Of a stretch of 35,029 nucleotides of DNA, positions 6,077-13,580 are shown piece by piece. Each line of letters starts with the position of its first letter. Within the stretch, counting starts at the first letter, position 1. Under the pieces are notes generated by a model. The model had not been told where the DNA came from and ran no database searches. It saw only the letters and a program-made list of their open reading frames with translations. The stretch is from the IMG/VR virus record IMGVR_UViG_3300027749_000290, positions 1-35,029 of that record; one strand, written 5' to 3'. The stretch is from a virus. A program made the position numbers and the translations under genes.

Positions 6077-6180
6077 TTTATATGTCTTTTAGACATAGAA
6101 GCCTAATCGTTATTTACGATGATCGGCCTGGCTTTGATAGAAACAAACGATTAGTGTCGTATGTCTTTTAGACATATAAA
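6077..6180. promoter_or_regulatory. Divergent control region with two identical palindromic operators
   Basis: The palindrome TATGTCTTTTAGACATA occurs at 6081-6097 and 6160-6176. Each is flanked outside by TTTA/TAAA in mirror orientation. Inside, CTAATCGTT (6103-6111) and AACGATTAG (6146-6154) are also mirrored at the same distance from each palindrome centre. The whole region is therefore a roughly 100-bp dyad between a minus-strand operon (6050) and a plus-strand operon (6217). It very probably holds two back-to-back promoters and paired repressor or activator sites. Confidence 0.75.
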
Positions 6181-6216
6181 CAGACTCAAGTTAACGCAAA
6201 CAAGGGAATCAAAAAC

Positions 6217-6480
6217 ATGGAAAACAACTATCGCTCACTATCGGTTATTGCTCGCGAGATTTGCAAAGATTGGACTCGCGTCAATTATGCGGCGAAACCG
6301 TATCTTTGCGCCATGCAAACAATGGGCGATATCAGGGAGTCGTATGGTTATGACTCCGGTGTTTCGGTAGTGCTCTATTTCCTTTCCAATGCTTCAACTT
6401 GGAAAGGCGATACCGCAAAGCGTATCAAATTAGAGTTAAAAGCTATGGTAGCAAACAAGCCTATCAAGCTTGCGGCTTAA
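6217..6480 (+). CDS. Hypothetical early phage protein, 87 aa
   Basis: This 87-residue protein has a helical first half (MENNYRSLSVIAREICKDW) and the motif FLSNASTWKGDTAKRIKLELKAM near the end, a pattern I associate with small hypothetical proteins of rhizobial and similar phages. The ATG at 6217 follows GGGAATC. It is the first gene of the plus-strand arm of the divergent region, so it should be controlled by the paired palindromes. The function is unknown; a host-takeover or regulatory role would fit the position. Confidence 0.7.
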   Translation: MENNYRSLSVIAREICKDWTRVNYAAKPYLCAMQTMGDIRESYGYDSGVSVVLYFLSNASTWKGDTAKRIKLELKAMVANKPIKLAA

Positions 6481-6486
6481 GGAAAC

Positions 6487-6657
6487 ATGAACATGACATA
6501 TCGGAAAATCGGCGGTCTTCATTTCGTAAAGCTTGGCGCGCTTACCTTTTCATGGTGCGTATCTAAGCGCAAGAATCCTAAGCTTGAGGCAATCAAGCAA
6601 TTGAGGCGCCGGATTAATGAGGCAAAGCGCAATTTTCGCATGGGAGTCGCAAAATGA
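6487..6657 (+). CDS. Small basic protein, 56 aa
   Basis: This 56-residue basic protein (MNMTYRKIGGLHFVKLGALTF...) has a C-terminal helix rich in Lys and Arg. AGGA lies just upstream of the ATG at 6487 and its stop overlaps the next start as ATGA. The overlap and ribosome site make it very likely real. No family is recognised. It sits 6 bp after the previous gene in the same operon. Confidence 0.6.
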   Translation: MNMTYRKIGGLHFVKLGALTFSWCVSKRKNPKLEAIKQLRRRINEAKRNFRMGVAK

Positions 6658-6893
6658 CAATCAAATCAACGCAATGGCGAGTCACAAAGCACGCTGGGGA
6701 ATCCTCGCCATGGTATCTTGAGTCGCAATGCTTGCTGCAGGATGGTAGCGCGACTCCATGGGGTCGCATAGGACGCTACAGAACGCGCAAAGCTGCAATC
6801 AATGTGGGAATGATCATGCGAGAACGGGGAGAGCGTATATCATGGCCGGGGAGCGCTATTCGCATGGGAATCGCGTTAGTGGAGTCGTGCTAA
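6654..6893 (+). CDS. Hypothetical early phage protein, 79 aa
   Basis: This 79-residue protein (MTIKSTQWRVTKHAG...) has several tryptophans and the stretch WGRIGRYRTRKAAINVGMIMRERG, which suggests a beta-hairpin followed by a basic helix. GGAGTCGCAAAATG gives a good ribosome site that overlaps the end of the previous gene (ATGA). A terminator follows 28 bp after the stop, so it ends the plus-strand early operon. No family is recognised. Confidence 0.65.
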   Translation: MTIKSTQWRVTKHAGESSPWYLESQCLLQDGSATPWGRIGRYRTRKAAINVGMIMRERGERISWPGSAIRMGIALVESC

Positions 6894-6920
6894 CATAGGC
6901 TAAACAATTCCTTGCCAATA

Positions 6921-6950
6921 GGCTGGATTCCTACGGGAGTCCGGCCTTTT
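6921..6950 (+). terminator. Intrinsic terminator after the plus-strand early operon
   Basis: GGCTGGATTCC (6921-6931) and GGAGTCCGGCC (6936-6946) form an 11-bp stem with two G-U pairs around a TACG loop, followed by TTTTC. It separates the small early operon from the terminase small subunit gene. Confidence 0.8.
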
Positions 6951-6955
6951 CTTGT

Positions 6956-6983
6956 TTGGATTCAAGGCGTTATATGCTATTCT
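6956..6983 (+). promoter_or_regulatory. Candidate promoter for terminase small subunit
   Basis: TTGGAT (6956-6961) and TATTCT (6978-6983) are 16 bp apart, about 70 bp upstream of the small terminase start and directly after a terminator. The match to sigma70 consensus is moderate; a phage-specific promoter is also possible. Confidence 0.4.
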
Positions 6984-7055
6984 GGAGTCGTTCAAAGAGT
7001 CGTGCTATGGTTTCCCCGTTCGCCATTACATTGGCAAGGATTCAGGGGTAACGCA

Positions 7056-7688
7056 ATGGAACGCAAAGCCAAGCCGGAACGCAAGCCTAGCATGGGACAA
7101 TTGCGAGAGGCATTGCAAGGCGAGCTTCCCATTATCAGAGAGGCGAGAGAGGCAAGGGAAACCCGTGGGCGCAAGTCATCCTATACAAGGGAAGCTTTCC
7201 TTAAGGTATGTGAGCACATGTATGCGGGTAAGCCTACCGCAGAGGCATTGGACGCTGAAGGGATAGCGTCATCGACTTTTTACGGTTGGCTTGAGCGGGA
7301 TGCTACAGTCGACGTGAATTCAGAAATAGGACGGGAGATAGCGGAAGAGTCCCTCTTTTGCCGGAATGTATTCGCACGTGCGCGTAAGGCATTGGCGGAT
7401 CACGCTTTTTCGGAAGCTTTGTCGCGTGCACGCGCCATTGCCGGGCGGGATGACATTGAATCCGCCCACGTTTCCGCTACCAAGCTGCTAGTCGATACGC
7501 TGAAATGGTATGCGGAACGCCTCAACCCGAACGTGTATGCGGAACAACCCGTCCAACCTATCGCGCAAACAGTTCATAACGTGACGAATAACCTAACCAT
7601 CGATTCCAATGCATTGGACGGGACGCAACGTAACGCCTTGCGCGCAATGTTACTGCAAGCGCGTGACTCGAAACTAATCGAGCAATAG
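7056..7688 (+). CDS. terS: Terminase small subunit
   Basis: This 210-residue protein contains a helix-turn-helix-like block, GRKSSYTREAFLKVCEHMYAGKPTAEALDAEGIASSTFYGWL. A helical region follows (FARARKALADHAFSEALSRA), then HVSATKLLVDTLKWYAERLNPNVYAE, the typical layout of phage small terminases that recognise the packaging start on DNA. The C-terminal tail (TVHNVTNNLTI...) is probably the portal/large-subunit contact. I chose the ATG at 7056; the open frame reaches upstream into the terminator hairpin, which cannot be coding. It is separated from the large subunit gene by about 1.6 kb, which is unusual, and that gap holds the parS sites. Confidence 0.82.
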   Translation: MERKAKPERKPSMGQLREALQGELPIIREAREARETRGRKSSYTREAFLKVCEHMYAGKPTAEALDAEGIASSTFYGWLERDATVDVNSEIGREIAEESLFCRNVFARARKALADHAFSEALSRARAIAGRDDIESAHVSATKLLVDTLKWYAERLNPNVYAEQPVQPIAQTVHNVTNNLTIDSNALDGTQRNALRAMLLQARDSKLIEQ

Positions 7689-7689
7689 T

Positions 7690-7709
7690 TTACAACTAAC
7701 CGGTTGTAA
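7690..7709. terminator. Hairpin directly after the terminase small subunit stop
   Basis: TTACAAC and GTTGTAA form a 7-bp stem around TAACCG, starting 2 bases after the stop. There is no T-run, so it may be an RNA-stability hairpin or, because it contains the palindrome AACCGGTT also found at 5213-5220, a protein-binding site. Confidence 0.4.
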
Positions 7710-8101
7710 TCCTGGGATCAAGTGGCCGATATCACGGGGTTTATACAACCGCACGTTGCATTGAACGCAAGCATAGCTTTCCGGGGACTTGAACTGAGCT
7801 TTCAAGGCACCTCAGAAAGAGACCACCATAGGCACCTGTCCACAAGAGGCCCCCCGGTCTTAGGTACCAAATCCCCTCCCCGCTAATCTGTTAGATATAT
7901 CAAATCTGTATCCCCTACCCTGCCCATACCCCCCCCCTACCCCGCCGGTATCGGGTCCTCTCTATACAGTGAGGCATTGCCTGCTACCCCAGCATAGGCC
8001 ACTGGCTAGGCACATGGGGGGTACCCCCCCGTACCCCCGGTTTTAGGTACCCTTTTGGTGACGGGTGACAGAGGTGACGGAGGATTCCTATTATCCACCT
8101 A
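7710..8101. other. Non-coding C-rich region with direct repeat and GC palindrome
   Basis: No convincing gene is seen on either strand. The region has long C runs (for example around 7930) and an 18-bp direct repeat with one mismatch, CCCCCGGTYTTAGGTACC at 7851-7868 and 8034-8051. A shorter copy of its start lies at 8451. The palindrome GGGGGGTACCCCCC lies at 8016-8029. It could contain the packaging site recognised by the small terminase, or other DNA-binding sites. Confidence 0.5.
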
Positions 8102-8150
8102 TTAACAAATAATGGACCTATAATATGATTCCTCTGTCACCTCTGTCACC
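8064..8150. repeat. Large imperfect inverted repeat
   Basis: The 21-bp arms at 8064-8084 and 8130-8150 are inverted copies with one mismatch. They are built from GGTGAC/AGAGGTGAC units, with weaker pairing continuing inwards for about 10 bp. The loop is about 45 bp and A/T-rich. The right arm lies in the end of the zinc-ribbon gene and 9 bp from the first parS site. It may form a cruciform or bind a protein. Confidence 0.6.
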
Positions 8151-8299
8151 TTGCCAGATGTTTCACGTGAAACAATTGGGTTTCCTGCCCTGTCTGTGGG
8201 TGGCTGTGCGCCGCAACGGTTGCAATACAAGTTGTTGTTGACCCAGTGGACAGGTCCCTCGCATTTGCGGCAACGTCTACGGCTCAACCGAATTGTCAT
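8102..8299 (-). CDS. Small zinc-ribbon protein, 65 aa
   Basis: This 65-residue protein has a basic start (MTIRLSRRR) and a zinc ribbon with C10-x2-C13 and C26-x2-C29 (CRKCEGPVHW...YCNRCGA). AAGG lies about 10 bases upstream of the ATG. The codons for VSRET encode the first parS site on the opposite strand, as also seen in bacterial genes that contain parS. The last residues are read from the right arm and loop of the inverted repeat, so the C terminus (VTEVTEES...) is probably not conserved. DNA or RNA binding is likely; no closer family is recognised. Confidence 0.5.
   Translation of the reverse strand: MTIRLSRRRCRKCEGPVHWVNNNLYCNRCGAQPPTDRAGNPIVSRETSGKVTEVTEESYYRSIIC
8159..8174. promoter_or_regulatory. 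parS: parS site 1 (ParB-binding palindrome)
   Basis: TGTTTCACGTGAAACA is an exact match to the canonical chromosomal parS sequence bound by ParB in most bacteria. It lies inside the zinc-ribbon gene, where it encodes VSRET on the minus strand. Confidence 0.8.
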
Positions 8300-8492
8300 G
8301 GTCTACCCTTTGGCGAATGTCACAACTAGTTAGGCATTTGGCTAACTATGGTAAGTAACCGTTACCCAGACCATCCAGGCACCCCCTGACTTGCTGGCAC
8401 GGTTAACACCAGCAGGGCATTCTTGGTTGAGCGAGTGGGACTTACCCACACCCCCGGTTTACCCGGCGTTCCCTTAAACTACCGCTCAATGT

Positions 8493-8669
8493 CTATTTGG
8501 GTGGTTTTGGCATCGGCATCCAGTGTGTTGGAAGCAAACTTTGCTTTGAATGTTCAGAGGTCCATGTTGCCCCGTTGTTCCACCAGCGCATTGCCTCTAC
8601 CCAATCCCCATTGCTGCCAATAATAATTGACCCATTTTTTGGCGCATTGTCTATCGGTTTCCATTTCAC
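8493..8669 (-). CDS. DUF551-like small protein, 58 aa, GTG start
   Basis: This 58-residue protein starts GTG at 8669 with GAGGGGG about 7 bases upstream. The sequence shows the DUF551 pattern: W-x-PIDNAPKNG at the start, a WVEAMRWWN centre and PTHWMPMPKPPK at the end. DUF551 proteins are small, tryptophan-rich proteins common in phages and of unknown function. A parS site lies 16 bp upstream of the start, so ParB binding could repress or roadblock this gene; that is inferred. Short plus-strand frames covering the same DNA have no family match and are rejected. Confidence 0.65.
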   Translation of the reverse strand: MKWKPIDNAPKNGSIIIGSNGDWVEAMRWWNNGATWTSEHSKQSLLPTHWMPMPKPPK

Positions 8670-8685
8670 GGTTTACCCCCTCTAG

Positions 8686-8701
8686 TGTTTCACGTGAAAC
8701 A
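8686..8701. promoter_or_regulatory. parS: parS site 2 (ParB-binding palindrome)
   Basis: Exact TGTTTCACGTGAAACA in non-coding DNA just upstream of the DUF551-like gene. A half-like sequence, TTTCACGGTTTAC, lies 20 bp to the left at 8664. The stretch from here to 8892 holds no convincing gene. Confidence 0.85.
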
Positions 8702-8892
8702 TTGCGGGTCGGACGCTACCCCGACTGTCTTGGCTTCCGGGCCAAGCTGCTATCACCCTGCCCACATGCGATTTCGTTGGGCCGCCGCAAATCTTGTGGT
8801 GGGCTGGTCGAGCGGTCCAGCATCTTGGCTACTGTTGATCAGGCAGCGCCTCACTGGTCTTCCCAGCCACCAGTTTGTACCTAGCATACAGA

Positions 8893-8908
8893 TGTTTCAC
8901 GTGAAACA
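8893..8908. promoter_or_regulatory. parS: parS site 3 (ParB-binding palindrome)
   Basis: Exact TGTTTCACGTGAAACA, 207 bp from site 2 and 4 bp beyond the stop of the minus-strand gene ending at 8913. All three sites share further flanking bases (AG before, ATT or AAT after). Confidence 0.85.
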
Positions 8909-8912
8909 TTTG

Positions 8913-9161
8913 CTAGCTTGGGTCACCCAAATCGTAGTCAGCCACTGTCTTGCCGTTAGCGTTCATCACATAGACCATGCCCAAGTCTAATGTTTTGGTC
9001 AGATGCCCGCCGTTAACAAATGAGCCACTTGTGTAGTGAAGCTTTCTTACCCACGGCTTGCCGGTGTCAGCAACCTCTTCGCCATTGTCTTCGTACCAAA
9101 CAGTTACGGCCTCAATGAGGTGTTGCGTGTTGTTCCTGTCGATGTGCTTGATGGTAAGCAT
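8913..9161 (-). CDS. Hypothetical protein, 82 aa
   Basis: This 82-residue acidic protein (MLTIKHIDRNNTQHLIEAVTVWYEDNG...) has an alternating pattern typical of a small beta-sheet fold and ends in VADYDLGDPS. AGGAG lies 8 bases upstream of the ATG at 9161, so the start is well supported. It is on the strand opposite to the terminase genes that flank it. No family is recognised; it may be an accessory (moron-like) gene. Confidence 0.7.
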   Translation of the reverse strand: MLTIKHIDRNNTQHLIEAVTVWYEDNGEEVADTGKPWVRKLHYTSGSFVNGGHLTKTLDLGMVYVMNANGKTVADYDLGDPS

Positions 9162-9270
9162 GCTACTCTCCTGCTGCTGCTATGACGGGAGAACCGTCCA
9201 AATCACTCTAGCATATTATCAATAAATAGCTATACTATTTTACATCATATACCACATTGGCGGGGATACT

Positions 9271-10992
9271 ATGGCTACGCTTAACTTTGACGGCCATCAG
9301 ATTGATATTGAACGCCAACTCATGGAACTGGACCGTGCTGACTGTGAAGACAGTCTTTACACGTTCCTGAAACACTCATGGAAGCACATCGACTCGTCGC
9401 CCTTCACCGAAGGCTGGCCCATTGAAGCTATTGCAGAACACCTGCAAGCAGTCGCAGATGGTGAGATCCGACGCCTGATCATCAACATTCCGCCCCGCAT
9501 GGGTAAGTCGTCCATTACTTCCTGCGCGTTTCCTGCCTGGGTATGGGCGCAGCCGCAGTCCTCGCCAACGTCAGGGCCAGGCGTCCAATTTCTCCATGCA
9601 TCATATGCTCAGCAGTTGTCGCTGCGTGATTCGGTCAAATGCCGCCGCCTGATTGAAAGCCCATGGTACAGGAAGCTGTGGGGCGAACGGTTCAAGTTGA
9701 CATCCGACCAAAACACCAAGGGAAGGTTTGATAATGACCGCAATGGATCACGGCTTTCAACTTCAGTTGGCTCAGCTCTTACGGGTGAGGGTGGGTCTAT
9801 TATTGTTGTCGATGATCCAAATGCGGCGCAAGAAGCTTTCTCAGAAGCAACCATTGCCAGCACGATTGAATGGTGGGACTCTGCGCTCTCAACCCGCCTC
9901 AATGATCCCAAGACCGGTGCGTTTGTCGTCATCCAGCAGCGGCTTTCAGAAGAAGATCTGACCGGCCACATCATGTCCAAGGACGAAGGCGAGTGGACGC
10001 ATCTGTGCCTGCCCATGCGTTACGAATGGCAGCGCCACAGCTACACCTCCATTGGCTGGCATGATCCTCGTGGCATGGACAACAACAATGAGCCTCTCAT
10101 TGAGATTAACGAAGACGGTGACCGCATCCCCGTCAACGTAGAAGCTCAGATTGAACTGGAAAACCGGGAAGGGGAGCTCCTTTGGCCGGATCGCTTTGGT
10201 GAGACCGAAGTCACCATCCTTGAGAAGCAGCTTGGCCCTTGGGCGGCAGCCGGTCAGCTTCAACAGCGCCCTGAGCCCAAAGGCGGCGGCATCATCAAGC
10301 GCGAGTGGTGGCAGCCATGGGAGTCTGCCAACTATCCCAATATGGATTTAATCATTGCAACTGTCGATACGGCATATACGACCAAAACGGAAAACGACCC
10401 ATCAGCCATGACCGTATGGGGAATATTTTCAAATACCGGATCTGTTCAAGCTCCGCATCATGCCATAGGACGCGACGGCAAACGGGCAGATTATGAACGC
10501 CTGTACTCTGAGGCGGCCCCCAAAGTCATGCTGATGCATGCCTGGCAAGGACGCTATGAGCTGCACGATCTGGTACTTAAAGTCTCAGAAACCTGTCGGT
10601 CCATGAAAGTGGACACGCTCCTAATCGAGAACAAAGCCGCCGGTCACTCCGTAGCCCAGGAAATCCGCCGGATGTACGGGTTTGAAAAGTTTGGCGTCCA
10701 CATGTTTGATCCTAAAAGCCAAGACAAATTGGCTAGGCTTTATTCCGTCCAGCATTTGTTTGCCGAAGGGTTGGTCTATGCCCCCATCAAGCAGTGGGCG
10801 GAAATGGTCATTGCCCAGGTAGGTCAGTTTCCCAAAGGCAAGCATGACGACTTGGTGGACACCGTAAGCATGGCTATGAGGCATCTGCGGGATACCGGAG
10901 CCATCATGCGCAGTGATGAGTACCGGTCTGAGATTGGCGATAGCTTGGCCTTTAAGGGTAACAAAGCATGGGAACCGCTCTATCCAGTTTGA
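9271..10992 (+). CDS. terL: Terminase large subunit
   Basis: This 573-residue packaging motor has Walker A at 73-81 (IPPRMGKSS), Walker B at 177-183 (IIVVDDP) and the coupling motif QQRLSEEDLTG at 222-232. The C-terminal RNase H-like nuclease starts with D366 (ATVDTAY). It continues with the LLIENKAAGHSVAQEIRR segment and ends with HDDLVDTVSMAM, whose Asp residues complete the metal site. It pumps DNA into the prohead through the portal and cuts it. The length is normal for the family. The ATG at 9271 is preceded by GGCGGGG; the upstream DNA is A/T-rich and may hold the late promoter. The small 70-residue gene and the portal follow. Confidence 0.95.
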   Translation: MATLNFDGHQIDIERQLMELDRADCEDSLYTFLKHSWKHIDSSPFTEGWPIEAIAEHLQAVADGEIRRLIINIPPRMGKSSITSCAFPAWVWAQPQSSPTSGPGVQFLHASYAQQLSLRDSVKCRRLIESPWYRKLWGERFKLTSDQNTKGRFDNDRNGSRLSTSVGSALTGEGGSIIVVDDPNAAQEAFSEATIASTIEWWDSALSTRLNDPKTGAFVVIQQRLSEEDLTGHIMSKDEGEWTHLCLPMRYEWQRHSYTSIGWHDPRGMDNNNEPLIEINEDGDRIPVNVEAQIELENREGELLWPDRFGETEVTILEKQLGPWAAAGQLQQRPEPKGGGIIKREWWQPWESANYPNMDLIIATVDTAYTTKTENDPSAMTVWGIFSNTGSVQAPHHAIGRDGKRADYERLYSEAAPKVMLMHAWQGRYELHDLVLKVSETCRSMKVDTLLIENKAAGHSVAQEIRRMYGFEKFGVHMFDPKSQDKLARLYSVQHLFAEGLVYAPIKQWAEMVIAQVGQFPKGKHDDLVDTVSMAMRHLRDTGAIMRSDEYRSEIGDSLAFKGNKAWEPLYPV

Positions 10993-11034
10993 GGAAAATC
11001 GGCTAAACATTAAAAGTGTAAGCGGGAAATTTCC

Positions 11035-11247
11035 ATGCAACAGGTTTTGGCAAACGCAGTTGTTGACGTTATCAAGCCGTCAACACCGGTCAGGATTGGC
11101 AACTTCAAGGTCGAAGTTTGGGGCCAGCCCCCCTACGACTATGTTCGGACCTATGAAATCATGGCAAAATCCGATACTATGGCTGCACAAGAAGGCATCC
11201 AACGCTTTGTCCAAGAGATGGAAGCCATGGACCTCAGTAAGGAATAG
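11035..11247 (+). CDS. Hypothetical protein between terminase and portal, 70 aa
   Basis: This 70-residue protein begins MQQVLANAVVDVIKPSTPVRIGNFKVEVWGQPPYDYVRTYEI and ends in an acidic helix. A beta strand block followed by one amphipathic helix is suggested. It sits 42 bp after the terminase and 5 bp before the portal. A small gene at this position is common in podovirus-like head cassettes, but no function is known. Confidence 0.75.
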   Translation: MQQVLANAVVDVIKPSTPVRIGNFKVEVWGQPPYDYVRTYEIMAKSDTMAAQEGIQRFVQEMEAMDLSKE

Positions 11248-11252
11248 TTTTC

Positions 11253-13580
11253 ATGCCGATGACGCCAGGGCTCATGGGAAACATCCGGCAACCCGCTCCA
11301 GAAGAGGGTGCCATACCTCTTGGCGGGGATACCATCATTGAGATCATGGATGATGGTCAGGACAATCCCACTATAGATAAAGACGGCGCTATCCTTGAAA
11401 TACAGCATGCTGATGGGTCACTGACCATTTCTTTGGACGGGAAACCAATCAACGATAACCGCCAGGAGCGTGATGAAACCGATTGGTATCGCAATCTGGT
11501 AGATGACGTATCAGAAGGTGTCCTCAACGGCATCTCGCAGGACCTGCTGCGTGGCATTCGCGACGATATCTCCAGCCGCAATGACTGGATTGAGGATCGT
11601 GCGCAGGGCATTAAGCTTCTTGGTCTCAGGATTGAGATCCCCGGCTTGCAGGGTGCGTCTGATGGCGCTCCGGTAGAAGGGATGAGTAAAGTTCGACACC
11701 CGTTGCTGCTTGAAGCAGTGCTGCGATTCCAAGCAAATGCGCGTTCTGAGCTGCTTCCAACCGATGGTCCGGTCAAAATTCGCAATGATAACAACAATGC
11801 AAACCTTCAGGACGACCAATTAGCCAATGCGTTGGAGAATGATCTCAATCATTATCTGACCTCAACGGCTACAGAGTACTATCCTGACACCGACCGCATG
11901 CTCTTGATGCTGGGTTTTGGTGGGACAAGCTTTAAAAAGGTCTATTTCTGCCCGCTGCGCAACCGTCCAGTGTCAGAAAGCGTCGATGCAAACGATTTGA
12001 TCGTTAATAACGCCGCTACAGACCTCAGAAACGCAAAAAGGATTACCCATCGCTCATATATGCGCCCCAGCACAGTCAAAAGACTGCAAATCTTGGGTGT
12101 TTACGCCGATATTGACCTGTCTACGCCCAAAGCACCGGACTACGACAGCGTTCAGCGTGAGAAAAACGCCCAGCAAGGCATCAGTCCTGAGTCCATGAAC
12201 CCTGAAGACAGGGATCGCGAGATCTATGAGGTCTATTGCGAGCTGGATTTGCCCGGATTTGAACATAAACACAAGAACAAGCCTTCCGGTTTGGAAATTC
12301 CATACATCGTCACGATAGATTTTTCCTCTCAGCAGGTTCTTTCCGTTGTGAGGAACTACGCAGAGGACGATCAAGACCTTCCAACAGCTCGCCGCCGGTT
12401 TGTAAAGTACACATTCGTGCCGGGTATGGGGTTTTACGACATAGGTCTGCTACATATCCTTGGCAATACAACAAATGCCATCACTGCTGCGTGGCGTGAG
12501 CTGCTCGACGCCGGTATGTACAACAATTTCCCCGGTTTCCTCATGGCGGACACCGGAGCCCGGCAGAATACCAACATTTTCCGTGTCCCTCCTGGCGGGG
12601 GTGCTTTAGTCAAGACCAATGGCATGCCAATCAATCAAGCCATCATGCCGCTCCCCTATAAGGAGCCATCTGGCGCTCTGATGAACCTAGTTACCCAGAT
12701 GTCAGAGACCGGAATGCGTGTGGGCGGTACCTCTGAAGTCATGGTGACTGAGGGTAAAGCTGACGCTCCGGTGGGAACTACGCTTGCGATGATTGAGCAG
12801 GCCCAAAAGGTTCTCAACTCTGTCCACAAGCGCATGCATGCAGCGCAGTCTGAAGAGTTTGAAATGTTGGTTGAGTGCTTCAAGGAACATCCAGAGAGTT
12901 TCTGGCAGAAGCGCAAGAAAGCTGCTTATCCTTGGGACGAGAAAACATTTGTGGACGCGCTGGACAATTACTATTTTGTCCCGCAGGCAGATCCCAACAC
13001 ATCTAGCCAGACGCAGCGCCTGATGAAAGTGCTGGCGCTCAAGCAGTTAGTGGCTTCTAACCCAAGCCTGTACGACCCGATTGCCGTGGATACGGCTGCT
13101 CTGCAAGCCCTTGGCTGGAGCAACCCGCAGCAGTTCATGATCCCCGCATCTGCGCAGGGCAAGCCCCCGCCAGAGTTGATGCAGGCCATAGCTAAGGCTC
13201 AGAACGACAAGAGCAACGCTGATGCCCGCATGATGGATAGCCAGACCCGTGCCGCCGAATCACAGGCAAGGTTGGATCTTGATCGCCAACGTCTTGAGAT
13301 GGAGATGGGCAAGAATCAGGGCGATCCTGCCAAGATGGCCCAGATCGACACTCAACGGATGGAAATCCAACAGCGTGAGAAAGACACGATGTTTGATGCC
13401 ATTAACCGCAAACGTGATCGTGAAAGTCGTGAGCGGCTTGCTGCAATTAAGTTAGCTGAAGAACTCATGCGTAACCCCCAAGGCTTGCCGCTAGCCCAGC
13501 AAGTCCTTGATCCACAAATGCTTGCGCGTCTGGAAGGCAATGAGCCTACTCTGGATGGCACCCAGACTGGAGAACTGTAA
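11253..13580 (+). CDS. Portal protein
   Basis: This is a 775-residue portal (head-tail connector) protein. An acidic N-terminal extension is followed by the core with WIEDRAQGIKLLGLRIE, the HPLLLEAVLRFQANARSELLP helix region and the stretch ERDETDWYRNLVDDVSE typical of large podovirus portals. About residues 400-520 hold the conserved GFYDIGLLHILGNTTNAITAAWRELLDAGMYNNFPGFL and SEVMVTEGKADAPVGTTLAMIEQAQKVL segments. The C-terminal 150 residues form a long charged coiled coil (RAAESQARLDLDRQRLEME...), probably the barrel inside the head. It forms the 12-subunit ring through which DNA is packaged. The stop overlaps the next start (TAATG). Confidence 0.9.
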   Translation: MPMTPGLMGNIRQPAPEEGAIPLGGDTIIEIMDDGQDNPTIDKDGAILEIQHADGSLTISLDGKPINDNRQERDETDWYRNLVDDVSEGVLNGISQDLLRGIRDDISSRNDWIEDRAQGIKLLGLRIEIPGLQGASDGAPVEGMSKVRHPLLLEAVLRFQANARSELLPTDGPVKIRNDNNNANLQDDQLANALENDLNHYLTSTATEYYPDTDRMLLMLGFGGTSFKKVYFCPLRNRPVSESVDANDLIVNNAATDLRNAKRITHRSYMRPSTVKRLQILGVYADIDLSTPKAPDYDSVQREKNAQQGISPESMNPEDRDREIYEVYCELDLPGFEHKHKNKPSGLEIPYIVTIDFSSQQVLSVVRNYAEDDQDLPTARRRFVKYTFVPGMGFYDIGLLHILGNTTNAITAAWRELLDAGMYNNFPGFLMADTGARQNTNIFRVPPGGGALVKTNGMPINQAIMPLPYKEPSGALMNLVTQMSETGMRVGGTSEVMVTEGKADAPVGTTLAMIEQAQKVLNSVHKRMHAAQSEEFEMLVECFKEHPESFWQKRKKAAYPWDEKTFVDALDNYYFVPQADPNTSSQTQRLMKVLALKQLVASNPSLYDPIAVDTAALQALGWSNPQQFMIPASAQGKPPPELMQAIAKAQNDKSNADARMMDSQTRAAESQARLDLDRQRLEMEMGKNQGDPAKMAQIDTQRMEIQQREKDTMFDAINRKRDRESRERLAAIKLAEELMRNPQGLPLAQQVLDPQMLARLEGNEPTLDGTQTGEL

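Noticed and set aside
7780-7840. tRNA-like sequence on the minus strand (GTTCAAGTCCCCGG)
   Set aside because: It resembles a T-loop, but the T-stem does not pair and no anticodon or acceptor arms are found. It could be an attachment-site remnant, but no integrase is seen in the window.
8379-8460. Possible 35-codon minus-strand gene starting with GTG
   Set aside because: The G-rich run is too close to the start to be a normal ribosome site, and there is no family similarity.
8685-8990. 101-codon plus-strand frame containing MFHVKH twice
   Set aside because: The two MFHVKH pieces are just the translated parS palindromes; no ribosome site, and it overlaps the better supported minus-strand gene at 8913.
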